A stretch of DNA of 64,000 nucleotides from Microbacterium sp. EST19A (GTDB taxonomy: Bacteria > Actinomycetota > Actinomycetes > Actinomycetales > Microbacteriaceae): contig NZ_JAHXYZ010000001.1 in assembly GCF_019969685.1 (NCBI RefSeq), forward strand, positions 1,612,001 through 1,676,000, read 5' to 3'. The notes beneath the pieces were generated by a model. That model ran no database searches. It saw only the letters and a list, made by a program, of their open reading frames with translations, and was not told the DNA's origin. The translations under genes and the position numbers were made by a program. Shown here in pieces: positions 1 to 6,960 of the stretch. Position 1 is the first letter of the stretch. The number at the start of each line of letters is the position of its first letter.

Positions 1-143
1 TCGCCCGACCACGAGCCCCACATGACGACGGGCTCGGGTCCGTCTCCGTCGCCGCCGCCGGAATCGCCGGAGGCGCATCCGGCCACGGTCACGGCGAGCG
101 CCGCGGTGGCGACGACGCTCAGTACTCGCAGGTGTTTCTTCAT
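1..143 (-). CDS. ABC sugar-binding lipoprotein, N-terminal fragment
   Basis: Only the first 47 codons lie in the window; the gene continues past base 1. The product starts with MKKHLRVLSVV, a hydrophobic stretch and the lipobox VAGC, then a Gly/Asp-rich linker and VVMWGSWSG, the usual opening of family 1 extracellular solute-binding proteins. It would be the lipid-anchored receptor for the two permeases encoded just upstream on the same strand (35 bp gap). A Shine-Dalgarno sequence AAGGAGAG precedes the ATG. The binding-protein gene sits last in the operon, after glycosidase and permeases, which is less common than first. Function is inferred from the signal sequence and context because the ligand-binding part is outside the window. 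Confidence 0.8.
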   Translation of the reverse strand, partial: MKKHLRVLSVVATAALAVTVAGCASGDSGGGDGDGPEPVVMWGSWSG

Positions 144-178
144 CGAACTCTCCTTGGTGGTGGGTGAAAGGGGAAAAG

Positions 179-1075
179 TCATTTCGAGCCGACGTGCGCG
201 ACGCCCTCGATGATGTAGCGCTGGGCGAAGAGGAAGACGAGCAGGACGGGCAGGCTCGCGATCACGGTGCCGGCCATGAGCGGTCCGAACGCGGTCTCGT
301 AGTTGTTGACGAACGAGGCGAGCCCGACCTGGACGGTCATCATGTCCTGGCTGTTGAGCACGATCAGCGGCCAGAGGAAGTTGTTCCATCCGGCCTGGAA
401 GCTGATGATGCCGAGTACGGCGAGTCCGGCCTTCGCGAGCGGGAAGTAGATGATCGCGAAGATGCGGAACTCGCTCGCGCCGTCGATGCGGGCGGCCTCG
501 CCGAGCTCGTCGGGCAGCGTCTCGAAGAACTGCTTCATGAAGAAGACGGCGAACGCTCCGGCGGCTCCCGGGATGATGACGGCCCAGTAGGTGTTGATCA
601 GGCCGAGCCCGCCCTGTCCGAAGACGTCGTTGCCGCCCGCGAACGGGATGCCGCGCAGGATGAGGAACGACGGGATCATCGTGATGATGCCGGGGATCAT
701 GAGCGACGACAGGAACACCGCGAACACCGCCGCCCGACCCTTGAACCGCAGCTTCGCGAGGGCGTAGCCGCCGAGGGCCCCGAAGAAGATGTTCGTCGCC
801 GCGCCGCCGATGCCGAGCACGAGGGAGTTCACGAAGTAGCGTCCGAACGGCACTTCCTCGAACACCCGCAGGTAGTTCTCGATCGTCGGGTTCGCCGGGA
901 TGAGGTTGAGTGCACCCGACAGGATCTCGCTCGCCGGCTTGAGCGAGGTCGAGATGGTCCAGACGAGCGGGGCGACCGTGATGATGCTGATCAGCACCAC
1001 GCCGATGTACCAGCCGGCGGTGCCGACCTTCTGCTTCGTCGTCTTCTTCCGCTGGGTGGGCAGGGCAATCGTCAT
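179..1075 (-). CDS. Carbohydrate ABC transporter permease, MalG type
   Basis: The 298-residue inner-membrane permease starts MTIALPTQRKKTTKQK and has about six hydrophobic segments. The cytoplasmic EAA loop, EAARIDGASEFRIFAIIYFP, contacts the ABC ATPase. Together with the MalF-type permease upstream it forms the channel of a sugar importer (CUT1 class). The start codon overlaps the stop of the upstream permease by one base (TGATG), so the two are translationally coupled. No ATPase gene lies in the operon; CUT1 systems of actinobacteria commonly share one MsiK-type ATPase encoded elsewhere. Substrate is inferred from the adjacent GH125 alpha-mannosidase: mannosides or mannose-containing glycans. 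Confidence 0.92.
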   Translation of the reverse strand: MTIALPTQRKKTTKQKVGTAGWYIGVVLISIITVAPLVWTISTSLKPASEILSGALNLIPANPTIENYLRVFEEVPFGRYFVNSLVLGIGGAATNIFFGALGGYALAKLRFKGRAAVFAVFLSSLMIPGIITMIPSFLILRGIPFAGGNDVFGQGGLGLINTYWAVIIPGAAGAFAVFFMKQFFETLPDELGEAARIDGASEFRIFAIIYFPLAKAGLAVLGIISFQAGWNNFLWPLIVLNSQDMMTVQVGLASFVNNYETAFGPLMAGTVIASLPVLLVFLFAQRYIIEGVAHVGSK

Positions 1076-2031
1076 CAGACGTTCCTCCTGTTCGTGAGCC
1101 GCGCATTGAGCAGGGAGAACACGAGGATGATGAGGAACAGCACGAACGACAGCGCCGACGCGTAGCCCATCTCGAGGGCGCCGAAGCCCTTGTTGTAGAT
1201 GTAGTAGACCATCGTGACGGTCGAGTTGCCCGGGCCGCCCTTGGTCAGCACGTAGGCCTGGTCGAACACCTGGAACGCGCCGATGATGAGCAGCGTCGAC
1301 ACGAGGAACGTCGTGCGGGTGAGCGACGGCAGGGTCACGTAGCGGAACTGCTGCCACGCGTTCGCTCCATCGAGGCGGGCGGCTTCGTAGAGGTCGTTCG
1401 GCACGCCCTGGAGTCCGCCGAGGAAGATGATCATGTTGGCGCCGAAGCCGGCCCAGACGCTCATCATGACGATGGCGATCATCGCCCACTGCGACTCGTA
1501 CAGCCACGCGGGTCCGTCGATGCCGAACCACCCGAGCACGACGTTGAGAAGGCCGTTCTGCGGGTTCAGCATCCAGAACCAGATGGTGGCCGTCGCGACG
1601 GTCGAGGCGACGACGGGGATGTAGAAGAGCGTCCGGAACAGCCGAACCGCGCGGTGACGGCGATTCAGCAGCAGGGCGGAGCCGAGGGCGACGATGAGTC
1701 CGGCGGGTACGTAGAGGATCGTGTAGTACGCGGTGTTGCGCAGCGCGATCCAGAAGAACGGGTCGACCGCGATCTGGAAGTAGTTGTCGAGTCCGAGCCA
1801 CTCGAAGTCTCCGACGATCGCGTAGTCGGTGAAGCTGATCACGAGCGCCATGACGATCGGCAGGGCCATGAAGACGACGAACAGCACGCCGGGCACGAGC
1901 AGGAACAGCCAGGCGTTCCAGGTCATCTGACGCGCGGACGGGTTGCGCGACTTCCGGGCGCGGGGCGGCTTTCCGGCGGCGGCGGTCGGTTCGATGTCGG
2001 ATGCCGGACGCTCGAGCGTCGGGACGCTCAT
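1075..2031 (-). CDS. Carbohydrate ABC transporter permease, MalF type
   Basis: The 318-residue permease starts MSVPTLERPASDIEP. A basic cytoplasmic N-terminus precedes the first membrane helix (WNAWLFLLVPGVLFVVFMAL) and there are about six helices in all. The EAA motif is EAARLDGANAWQQFRYVTLP. The start was set at the ATG at 2031, which overlaps the GH125 stop codon by four bases (ATGA); the frame stays open further upstream but that stretch has no membrane-protein character. It partners with the MalG-type protein downstream. Gene order glycosidase-MalF-MalG-binding protein argues for uptake and exo-trimming of the same glycan. Confidence 0.92.
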   Translation of the reverse strand: MSVPTLERPASDIEPTAAAGKPPRARKSRNPSARQMTWNAWLFLLVPGVLFVVFMALPIVMALVISFTDYAIVGDFEWLGLDNYFQIAVDPFFWIALRNTAYYTILYVPAGLIVALGSALLLNRRHRAVRLFRTLFYIPVVASTVATATIWFWMLNPQNGLLNVVLGWFGIDGPAWLYESQWAMIAIVMMSVWAGFGANMIIFLGGLQGVPNDLYEAARLDGANAWQQFRYVTLPSLTRTTFLVSTLLIIGAFQVFDQAYVLTKGGPGNSTVTMVYYIYNKGFGALEMGYASALSFVLFLIILVFSLLNARLTNRRNV

Positions 2032-3353
2032 GCGCTGCGCGCTTCCGTGAGGGGCACGCGGGTGAGCGTTCGCAGTCCGGTGATGTCGAGCACGAGCTCG
2101 CAGAACATCGCGTTCGCCCACGAGAACCATTCGCGGGTGAAGGTGGTGGGATCCGTCACGAGGAACGACTCGTGCATCAAGCCGGTTCCGGCATCCGTCT
2201 CCAGCAGAAGACGGCGGATGCGGTCCTTCTCGGCGGGGTCCTCGGTGGTGAGGGCCTCGATGCACAGCCCGATGGGCCAGACGTGGCCGGCGGGTGTGTG
2301 CGGGCTGCCAAGGCCGCTGGAGTCGGTCCCCGACGGGAGTGCGCCGGCGATGAAGGTGGGATTCGCGGTGCTGAGGATGAACTCGCGGGTGGCGAGGTAG
2401 AGCGGGTCATCGGCGCCGCACCAGCCGAACATCGGCAGCGAGAGCAGGCTGGGCACGTTCGCGTCGTCGAGGAGCAGGATGCCGCCGCGCCCGTCGACCT
2501 CGTAGGCGTAGACGTCGTCGCCCGCGGGGGAGGAGACGACCGCGTGGGTCTCGACCGCGTGCGCGATGTCGTCGCGGAGTTCGCGGGCGCTCGCCGCGAG
2601 GTCGTCATCGCCGAGCACCTCGCGGGCGATCGTCTCGATGTGCTGCAGCTCGACCGCCGCGAACATGTTGCCGGGGACGTTGTAGCCGAACTCGCAGGCG
2701 TCGTCGCTCGGGCGGAAGGCCGACCAGGTGAGTCCGGTCGGCGCGGTCTCGCCGCCGAGTCCATCTCGGACCAGGGTGTCGGTCGTCGGGCCGTCGAGAC
2801 GCTGGAACCGATATGTCGACTGCTCCTCGTGGTGCTGCTCGGTGCGCCACAGGGCGATGATCGCGCGGGCGGCGCGGGCGAAGGAGTCGCCGAGGTGGTC
2901 GGTGCGTCCGGTCAGCGTCCAGAGGTCGTGGGCGAGCTGCACGGGGTAGCAGAGCGAGTCGACCTCGTACTTTCGCTCCCACACCCACGGCGACTGCTCG
3001 GTGAGGTCGCCCTGGTGTCCGGCACCGTTCGCCTCGGCGTTGAAGGCGTTTGCATAGGGATCGAGCAGCACGTACTCGATCTGCCGGCGAGAGACCGCGG
3101 CGATCATGTCGGAGATCGTCTGGTCCTCGACCGCGAAGTGCAGGTAGGGGCCGAGCTGGGCGGTCGAGTCGCGCAGCCACATCGCGGGGATGTCACCGGT
3201 GAGCATGAAGAGCGTGCCGTCGGGCATCTCGCGGAGCGTGGTGCCGAGCGTGTTCTCGAAGCAGCGCTCGAACATGGCGGTGGTGGCCTCGTCGGTGCGC
3301 TCGCGGACGCGCTCCACGACAGAGCGGATGAAGGCCGAATGGGTCTGAGCCAC
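2028..3353 (-). CDS. GH125 exo-alpha-1,6-mannosidase (DUF1237 family)
   Basis: The 441-residue protein has no signal peptide, so it acts in the cytoplasm on imported oligosaccharides. It is recognised as glycoside hydrolase family 125 (formerly DUF1237, metal-independent alpha-mannosidase) from blocks such as LTGDIPAMWLRDSTAQ near residue 55, the segment around WVWERKYEVDSLCYPVQLAH near 130, and FGYNVPGNMFAAVELQ. Length fits the family (about 420-450). Characterised GH125 enzymes release mannose from alpha-1,6 linkages by inversion. It is the first gene of a four-gene operon with ABC importer genes; a palindrome about 80 bp upstream is the likely operator. No regulator gene adjoins it in the window. 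Confidence 0.88.
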   Translation of the reverse strand: MAQTHSAFIRSVVERVRERTDEATTAMFERCFENTLGTTLREMPDGTLFMLTGDIPAMWLRDSTAQLGPYLHFAVEDQTISDMIAAVSRRQIEYVLLDPYANAFNAEANGAGHQGDLTEQSPWVWERKYEVDSLCYPVQLAHDLWTLTGRTDHLGDSFARAARAIIALWRTEQHHEEQSTYRFQRLDGPTTDTLVRDGLGGETAPTGLTWSAFRPSDDACEFGYNVPGNMFAAVELQHIETIAREVLGDDDLAASARELRDDIAHAVETHAVVSSPAGDDVYAYEVDGRGGILLLDDANVPSLLSLPMFGWCGADDPLYLATREFILSTANPTFIAGALPSGTDSSGLGSPHTPAGHVWPIGLCIEALTTEDPAEKDRIRRLLLETDAGTGLMHESFLVTDPTTFTREWFSWANAMFCELVLDITGLRTLTRVPLTEARSA

Positions 3354-3430
3354 GATGCTCCTCGGTCGGAATTCCGCCGCCCTGCGTTGGGCGACGTGAC
3401 CGAGTGTAGGACGGAATCCGGAATAAGTCT

Positions 3431-3446
3431 ATTTATATCTATAAAT
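3431..3446. promoter_or_regulatory. Palindromic operator candidate upstream of GH125 operon
   Basis: ATTTATA-TC-TATAAAT is a perfect 7-bp inverted repeat with a 2-bp centre, in an unusually AT-rich patch about 80 bp before the GH125 start. AT-rich palindromes in a high-GC genome usually mark a repressor site or promoter. Which regulator binds is unknown. Confidence 0.5.
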
Positions 3447-3520
3447 GGGGACGTGGATCATGGGGAGCCCGGGAATTCAGACGGATTGCGAGGTTAATAA
3501 GTATATGTAATGCTCACACC

Positions 3521-3555
3521 CCGGTCGTTGAGCGAGCGCCAGCGAGACGAAACGC
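3521..3555 (+). repeat. Dispersed CCGGTCGTTGAGCG repeat, copy 1
   Basis: This copy begins CCGGTCGTTGAGCGAGCG and ends GAGACGAAACGC, matching at least eight other sites in the window. It lies in the 358-bp gap between the divergent GH125 and hemerythrin genes, a gap that otherwise holds the palindrome at 3431 and a short reading frame at 3684. Confidence 0.8.
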
Positions 3556-3683
3556 CTGCCCCGGGCGCGGTCGCCGGGCCGACGGCCGCACCCGCTCTCC
3601 GTCGTGCTAAATTCTCGGGAGCGTCGCGTGTCGGTGGCAGGCTGTGTCAGACATGGAGGCGTGGGATCCGAAGGAGCACGACG

Positions 3684-3719
3684 ATGAACACGTCGACCCC
3701 TTCGCCCTCACGTGACTGA
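3684..3719 (+). CDS. Possible 11-residue leader ORF or frameshifted N-terminus of the hemerythrin gene
   Basis: ATG at 3684 has the best Shine-Dalgarno in the area (AAGGAG, about 7 bases upstream), reads MNTSTPSPSRD and stops at 3719, eight bases after the GTG at 3712 where the hemerythrin frame begins. Either it is a short upstream ORF coupled to the next gene, or the gene has a one-base frameshift and the real protein begins here. Not resolvable from this sequence alone. Confidence 0.3.
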   Translation: MNTSTPSPSRD

Positions 3720-4185
3720 GGGCGAGAAGACCAGGCTCGTCGCCTGGAGCAACGAACTGCGGAGCGTCCACGGGCGTCTGCGAACAGCACTGTCGATCAC
3801 GCAGGAAGCGCTGGCGTCGGGCGAACCACCGGGCGGATCGGCGACTCGTGATCTGCTGCTGTTCTGCCATGGGTTCTGCACGGCGCTGACGCGGCATCAC
3901 GAGGGCGAGGACCGCGAGCTGTTCCCGGTGATCGCCGCGGAGCATCCGGAGCTGCGAGAGACGCTGCGCAAGCTCGAGCAGGATCACTCGATGATCGGGC
4001 ACCTGATCGGCGGATTGCAGGAGGCGGTGGATGCCGCGGCCTCGCCCGACGAGCTGTCTCGGCACCTCGAGGGCATCGTGGCGATCATGGAGAGCCACTT
4101 CCGTTTCGAGGAGCGGCAGCTGCTGACCGTGCTCGAGACGCTGGAGTTGGCTGCCGATCCCGGCAGGGTTCTCGGGCCACTGTAG
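3712..4185 (+). CDS. Hemerythrin HHE-domain protein
   Basis: The 157-residue protein has the four-helix hemerythrin pattern: VHGRLRTAL near residue 19, LLLFCHGFCTALTRHHEGEDRELFPV around 50-75 (metal-ligand HxxxE type), EQDHSMIGHLIGGL near 105 and MESHFRFEERQLL near 130. Such proteins bind a non-haem di-iron centre and sense or carry oxygen, NO or redox signals in the cytoplasm. The only start in frame is GTG at 3712, since a stop lies at 3685-3687. The strong ribosome site serves the overlapping ORF at 3684 in another frame, so the true N-terminus is uncertain. It is a single gene; the VOC gene downstream is convergent, 3 bp away. Confidence 0.85.
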   Translation: MTEGEKTRLVAWSNELRSVHGRLRTALSITQEALASGEPPGGSATRDLLLFCHGFCTALTRHHEGEDRELFPVIAAEHPELRETLRKLEQDHSMIGHLIGGLQEAVDAAASPDELSRHLEGIVAIMESHFRFEERQLLTVLETLELAADPGRVLGPL

Positions 4186-4188
4186 GGC

Positions 4189-4575
4189 TCAGAGGTCGGG
4201 GTGGCGCTTCCAGCCCGGCCAGTGCGGGCGGTCGACGATGCAGAAGCGGTTGCCTTCGGGGTCTTCCATGATCACGTAGTCGGCGTCGGCCGGCCGGCCG
4301 TCCCAGTGCACCTCTCGCGCGCCGAGTCCGGCGAGCCGCTCGACCTCGGCGGTCTGATCCTCGGCGTAGATGTCGAGGTGGATGCGCGGCGGCAGCACCC
4401 GGTCGGAGTGCTGCGCGTCGAGCGCGATGCAGGGAGCATCGGCGCCGAGCGGCTTCAGCACGACCCAGTCGTCTTCGGGAGCGTCGCGCTCGATGTAGTC
4501 GAGCGCGGCCTTCCAGAACCGGGTCTGCGCGTCGAGGTCGTTCACGCGGATGACGATCGAGACGATGGCGAGCAT
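4189..4575 (-). CDS. VOC/glyoxalase-fold protein
   Basis: The 128-residue protein has the bleomycin-resistance/glyoxalase layout: a first beta-alpha-beta-beta-beta unit starting VSIVIRVNDLDAQTRFWKAAL, and a second with PRIHLDIYAEDQTAEVERLAGLGARE ending VIMEDPEGNRFCIVDRP. His and Glu positions typical of metal binding in the fold (HLDIY, DPEGNRF) are present. Members of this subgroup are mostly annotated as glyoxalase-like; no substrate is known. It is monocistronic and convergent with the hemerythrin gene. Confidence 0.8.
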   Translation of the reverse strand: MLAIVSIVIRVNDLDAQTRFWKAALDYIERDAPEDDWVVLKPLGADAPCIALDAQHSDRVLPPRIHLDIYAEDQTAEVERLAGLGAREVHWDGRPADADYVIMEDPEGNRFCIVDRPHWPGWKRHPDL

Positions 4576-4617
4576 GCGGACGAGTCTAGGCAGGGGGCGA
4601 TCGGGTGGACAGGGGTT

Positions 4618-5043
4618 CTAGAACGCGAAGCGGTAGGAGGCCGAGTCGCGCAGCTCGAACCCTTCCGACCGATAGAGCTCGTTCGCGGCGACCCGAGACG
4701 GCCGCGATGTCAGATCGACGCTGCGGGCACCGCGAGAACGAGCAAGGTCGATCGCCGCACGAGTGAGCTCTCTGCCGACGCCGTGACCACGTGTCGCTTC
4801 GTCCACGACGACATCCTCGATCCGTGCGCGCACACCGGATGGTGTCCGATAGAAGATCAGCGAGAGGGTGCCGACCGCGACGTCGTCGACATGAGCGAGG
4901 AGCAGGGCGGTGTCCGTCGCGATGATGTCTGCCAGGTCGTCGATGGTCAGAGGCGTCGCCGTTGTCGACAGCTGCGGGAGCAGCCGGTTAAGTGCAGAGA
5001 GGGCTGCGTCATCAGCGACGAGTACCGGGGCGATCCGAACCAT
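4618..5043 (-). CDS. GNAT N-acetyltransferase
   Basis: The 141-residue protein starts MVRIAPVLVADDAAL. The GNAT acetyl-CoA site appears as VVDEATRGHGVGRELTRAAI (Q/RxxGxG/A type), followed by RSVDLTSRPSRVAANELYRSEGF, the usual final strand and helix. The start at 5043 was preferred over one 21 codons upstream because the extension looks non-conserved. It transfers an acetyl group to an unknown amine. The substrate cannot be told from sequence. Single gene. Confidence 0.85.
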   Translation of the reverse strand: MVRIAPVLVADDAALSALNRLLPQLSTTATPLTIDDLADIIATDTALLLAHVDDVAVGTLSLIFYRTPSGVRARIEDVVVDEATRGHGVGRELTRAAIDLARSRGARSVDLTSRPSRVAANELYRSEGFELRDSASYRFAF

Positions 5044-5175
5044 GCCGACCAGCCTAGGCAGCGAGGACGACGCTGGCCAGGGCGGATGCCGGTGCGACGC
5101 CGTCACGGACGGACACGCGATATGCGCGTACAGCGAGGCGTTCTAGATTGGAGGCTCCCCCACGAAGGAGTTCCC

Positions 5176-5223
5176 GTGACCGTCTGTTCCGCCCGCCGTT
5201 CCTGTTGCGGCCGCTGCGCCTGA
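5176..5223 (+). CDS. Cysteine-rich leader peptide upstream of patB-like gene
   Basis: A GTG with an excellent ribosome site (GAAGGAG, spacing 5) opens a 15-residue ORF, MTVCSARRSCCGRCA, ending 12 bases before the next gene. Four of fifteen residues are Cys and three are Arg. This matches the cysteine-containing upstream peptides known before sulfur-metabolism genes in actinobacteria, where ribosome stalling at Cys codons under cysteine shortage controls the downstream gene. It was too short for routine ORF calling. The peptide itself probably has no function beyond sensing Cys-tRNA charging. Confidence 0.75.
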   Translation: MTVCSARRSCCGRCA

Positions 5224-5235
5224 TCGGCATCCGCT

Positions 5236-6417
5236 GTGACCGAGCCGCACACTCCGCACCCGTTCGACGCCCGCTCGCGCGTGCATCTCGATCGTCCGCA
5301 CAGTCGTAAGTGGAGTCTGCATCCGGGTCATATCGGAGCATGGGTCGCGGAGATGGACTTCGGCTTCGCGCCCCCGATCGCCGAGGCGCTGCAGCGGGCC
5401 GTGGTCGATGAGAACCTCGGGTACCTGTCGCCGCCGGTCGCCGCCGATCTCGGTGTGGCGACCGCGGACTGGATGCAGCACGAGTACGGGTGGTTCGTCG
5501 ACCCGGAGCGGGTGCATCCGGTGTCGGATGTCATGGCTGCTCTCGGGGTCGCGGTTCGGGAGTACGTGCCCGAGGGATCGCCCGTGATCGTGCCGACTCC
5601 GGCGTACATGCCGTTCCTGACATATCTGCCGGGGATCGGGCATCCGGTGATCGAGGTTCCGGGTGTCGAGGTCGACGGGCGCTGGCAGCACGACCTGCAG
5701 GCGATCGACGACGCCTTCGCTGCGGGGGCGCGGACGCTGGTGCTCTGCAACCCACAGAACCCGACCGGCACGATCGCCGGTCGCGAGGAGCTCGAGGCGA
5801 TCGCCGAGGTCGTGGAGCGTCACGGCGGCCGGGTCTTCGCCGATGAGATCCATGCGCCGTTGCGGTTCGACGGCCGACCGTTCGTTCCGTATGCGTCGAT
5901 CTCGGAGGCGACCGCCGCGCACACCGTCACGGGGACGAGCGCGTCGAAGGCCTGGAACATCGCGGGGCTCAAGACCGCCCAGCTGATCACCTCGAACGAT
6001 GCGGATCAGGAGCTGTACAAGCGGTTCGGGTTCGCCGTGCAGCACGGTGCGTCGACGCTCGGGGTGGTCGCCTCGACGGCGGCATATCGCGAGGGGAAGC
6101 CGTGGCTGGATGAGGTGATCGCATATCTGGATGGTTCTCGGCAAGCACTGGCCGGTCTGGTGCAGCAGCATCTCCCCGGCGCCGAGTACCGCATTCCCGA
6201 GGCGACATACATCGGCTGGATCGGTACGGCCGATCTCGGAATCCCCGGTCCGCCGGCGGAGTTCTTCCGCGAGCAGGCCGGGGTCGTGCTGACCGAAGGA
6301 CGGCTGCTGGGTCGCGAGTATGCCGACTTCGTGCGCATCGTGTTCGCGACGCCGCATCCGGTGTTGGAGGAGGCGGTTTCGGCGATGGGGGATGCCGTCC
6401 GCAGGGCGCGTCGCTGA
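5236..6417 (+). CDS. PatB/MalY-type PLP-dependent cystathionine beta-lyase
   Basis: The 393-residue fold-type I aminotransferase-like enzyme carries CNPQNPTG (171-178), FADEIHAPL (201-209) and the PLP lysine K238 in TGTSASKAWN. The N-terminus with WVAEMDFGFAPPIAEAL and the GYLSPP segment identify the MalY/PatB branch, which cleaves the C-S bond of cystathionine or related thioethers to homocysteine (or a thiol), pyruvate and ammonia. The preceding cysteine-rich leader peptide supports a role in sulfur amino-acid metabolism rather than MalY-like regulation. GTG start at 5236; the intergenic gap to the leader is 12 bp. It is probably expressed when cysteine is short. It could act on other S-conjugates. 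Confidence 0.85.
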   Translation: MTEPHTPHPFDARSRVHLDRPHSRKWSLHPGHIGAWVAEMDFGFAPPIAEALQRAVVDENLGYLSPPVAADLGVATADWMQHEYGWFVDPERVHPVSDVMAALGVAVREYVPEGSPVIVPTPAYMPFLTYLPGIGHPVIEVPGVEVDGRWQHDLQAIDDAFAAGARTLVLCNPQNPTGTIAGREELEAIAEVVERHGGRVFADEIHAPLRFDGRPFVPYASISEATAAHTVTGTSASKAWNIAGLKTAQLITSNDADQELYKRFGFAVQHGASTLGVVASTAAYREGKPWLDEVIAYLDGSRQALAGLVQQHLPGAEYRIPEATYIGWIGTADLGIPGPPAEFFREQAGVVLTEGRLLGREYADFVRIVFATPHPVLEEAVSAMGDAVRRARR

Positions 6418-6530
6418 GAACCGGCGTCGCCTTGTGTCCTGCGCTTCATCCGGCGCGCTCGAACGGATAGCTTGATCCCAAGCCGGGCGTCGACGTGCGG
6501 TTGATGACGTTCTCGAACGAGGAGTGGACG

Positions 6531-6875
6531 ATGAGCGAAGCGAAAGACGACTGGACCGTTCAGATCCTCGCGCCGGAGCTGCCGGATACGTCAGTGGAGT
6601 TCCGGGAAGACATCGACCGGTACACGCTGTCCGGCCCGCTCCGCCAGGGTGGTCGTGTCGTCGATGCGAGCGTCGACGCGATCAAGGCGAACTGGCAGGA
6701 GACGATCCAGAAGCTCACCGAGATCGGTGACGGGATCGACGACGACTCCGCCGGGTGGGGCGTGTCGCAGATCGAGGTCGGTCTCACCCTGAGCGCGAAG
6801 GGCCAGCTGCTCTTCATCGCAGAGGCGAGTGCTGAGGCATCCGTCAAGATCACGCTCACCCGTCGGCCTGCCTGA
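6531..6875 (+). CDS. Orphan Trypco1 (CU044_2847-type) domain protein
   Basis: The 114-residue protein starts MSEAKDDWTVQIL after a GAGGAG ribosome site; an upstream in-frame ATG at 6495 was rejected as lacking one. From about residue 28 it reads YTLSGPLRQGGRVVDAS, then a helix (NWQETIQKLTEIGDGI), then SQIEVGLTLSAKGQLLFIAEASAEASVKITLTRRP. That is the pattern of trypsin-co-occurring domain 1, known from conflict-system surveys as a partner of trypsin-like peptidases. No peptidase gene is nearby, so it is either an orphan or works with a distant partner. No membrane segment. Molecular role unknown. Confidence 0.6.
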   Translation: MSEAKDDWTVQILAPELPDTSVEFREDIDRYTLSGPLRQGGRVVDASVDAIKANWQETIQKLTEIGDGIDDDSAGWGVSQIEVGLTLSAKGQLLFIAEASAEASVKITLTRRPA

Positions 6876-6890
6876 CGGGCCGGCGTCGCG

Positions 6891-6943
6891 CTGGATCAGA
6901 AACGCACCCCCCCCGGGTCGGAAGAGAAGCGTTTCTGGTCCAG
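6891..6943. terminator. Bidirectional hairpin terminator
   Basis: Arms CTGGATCAGAAACGC and GCGTTTCTGGTCCAG pair over 15 positions with one G:T, around a loop holding a run of eight C. It lies between convergent genes ending at 6875 and 6961, with no U-tract, as is common for actinobacterial hairpins. Confidence 0.8.
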
Positions 6944-6960
6944 CATCGCGGCAGGGCTGC

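Noticed and set aside
164..1165. 333-codon open frame on the plus strand
   Set aside because: Antisense to the MalG permease; its product is an Arg/Glu/Asp-rich low-complexity string typical of antisense frames in high-GC DNA.
2001..3497. 498-codon open frame on the plus strand
   Set aside because: Antisense to the GH125 gene, which has clear family motifs; the plus-strand reading has none.
3521..3555. CRISPR repeat or insertion-sequence end
   Set aside because: Copies are dispersed, not regularly spaced, and no cas or transposase gene is present; a REP-like intergenic element fits better.
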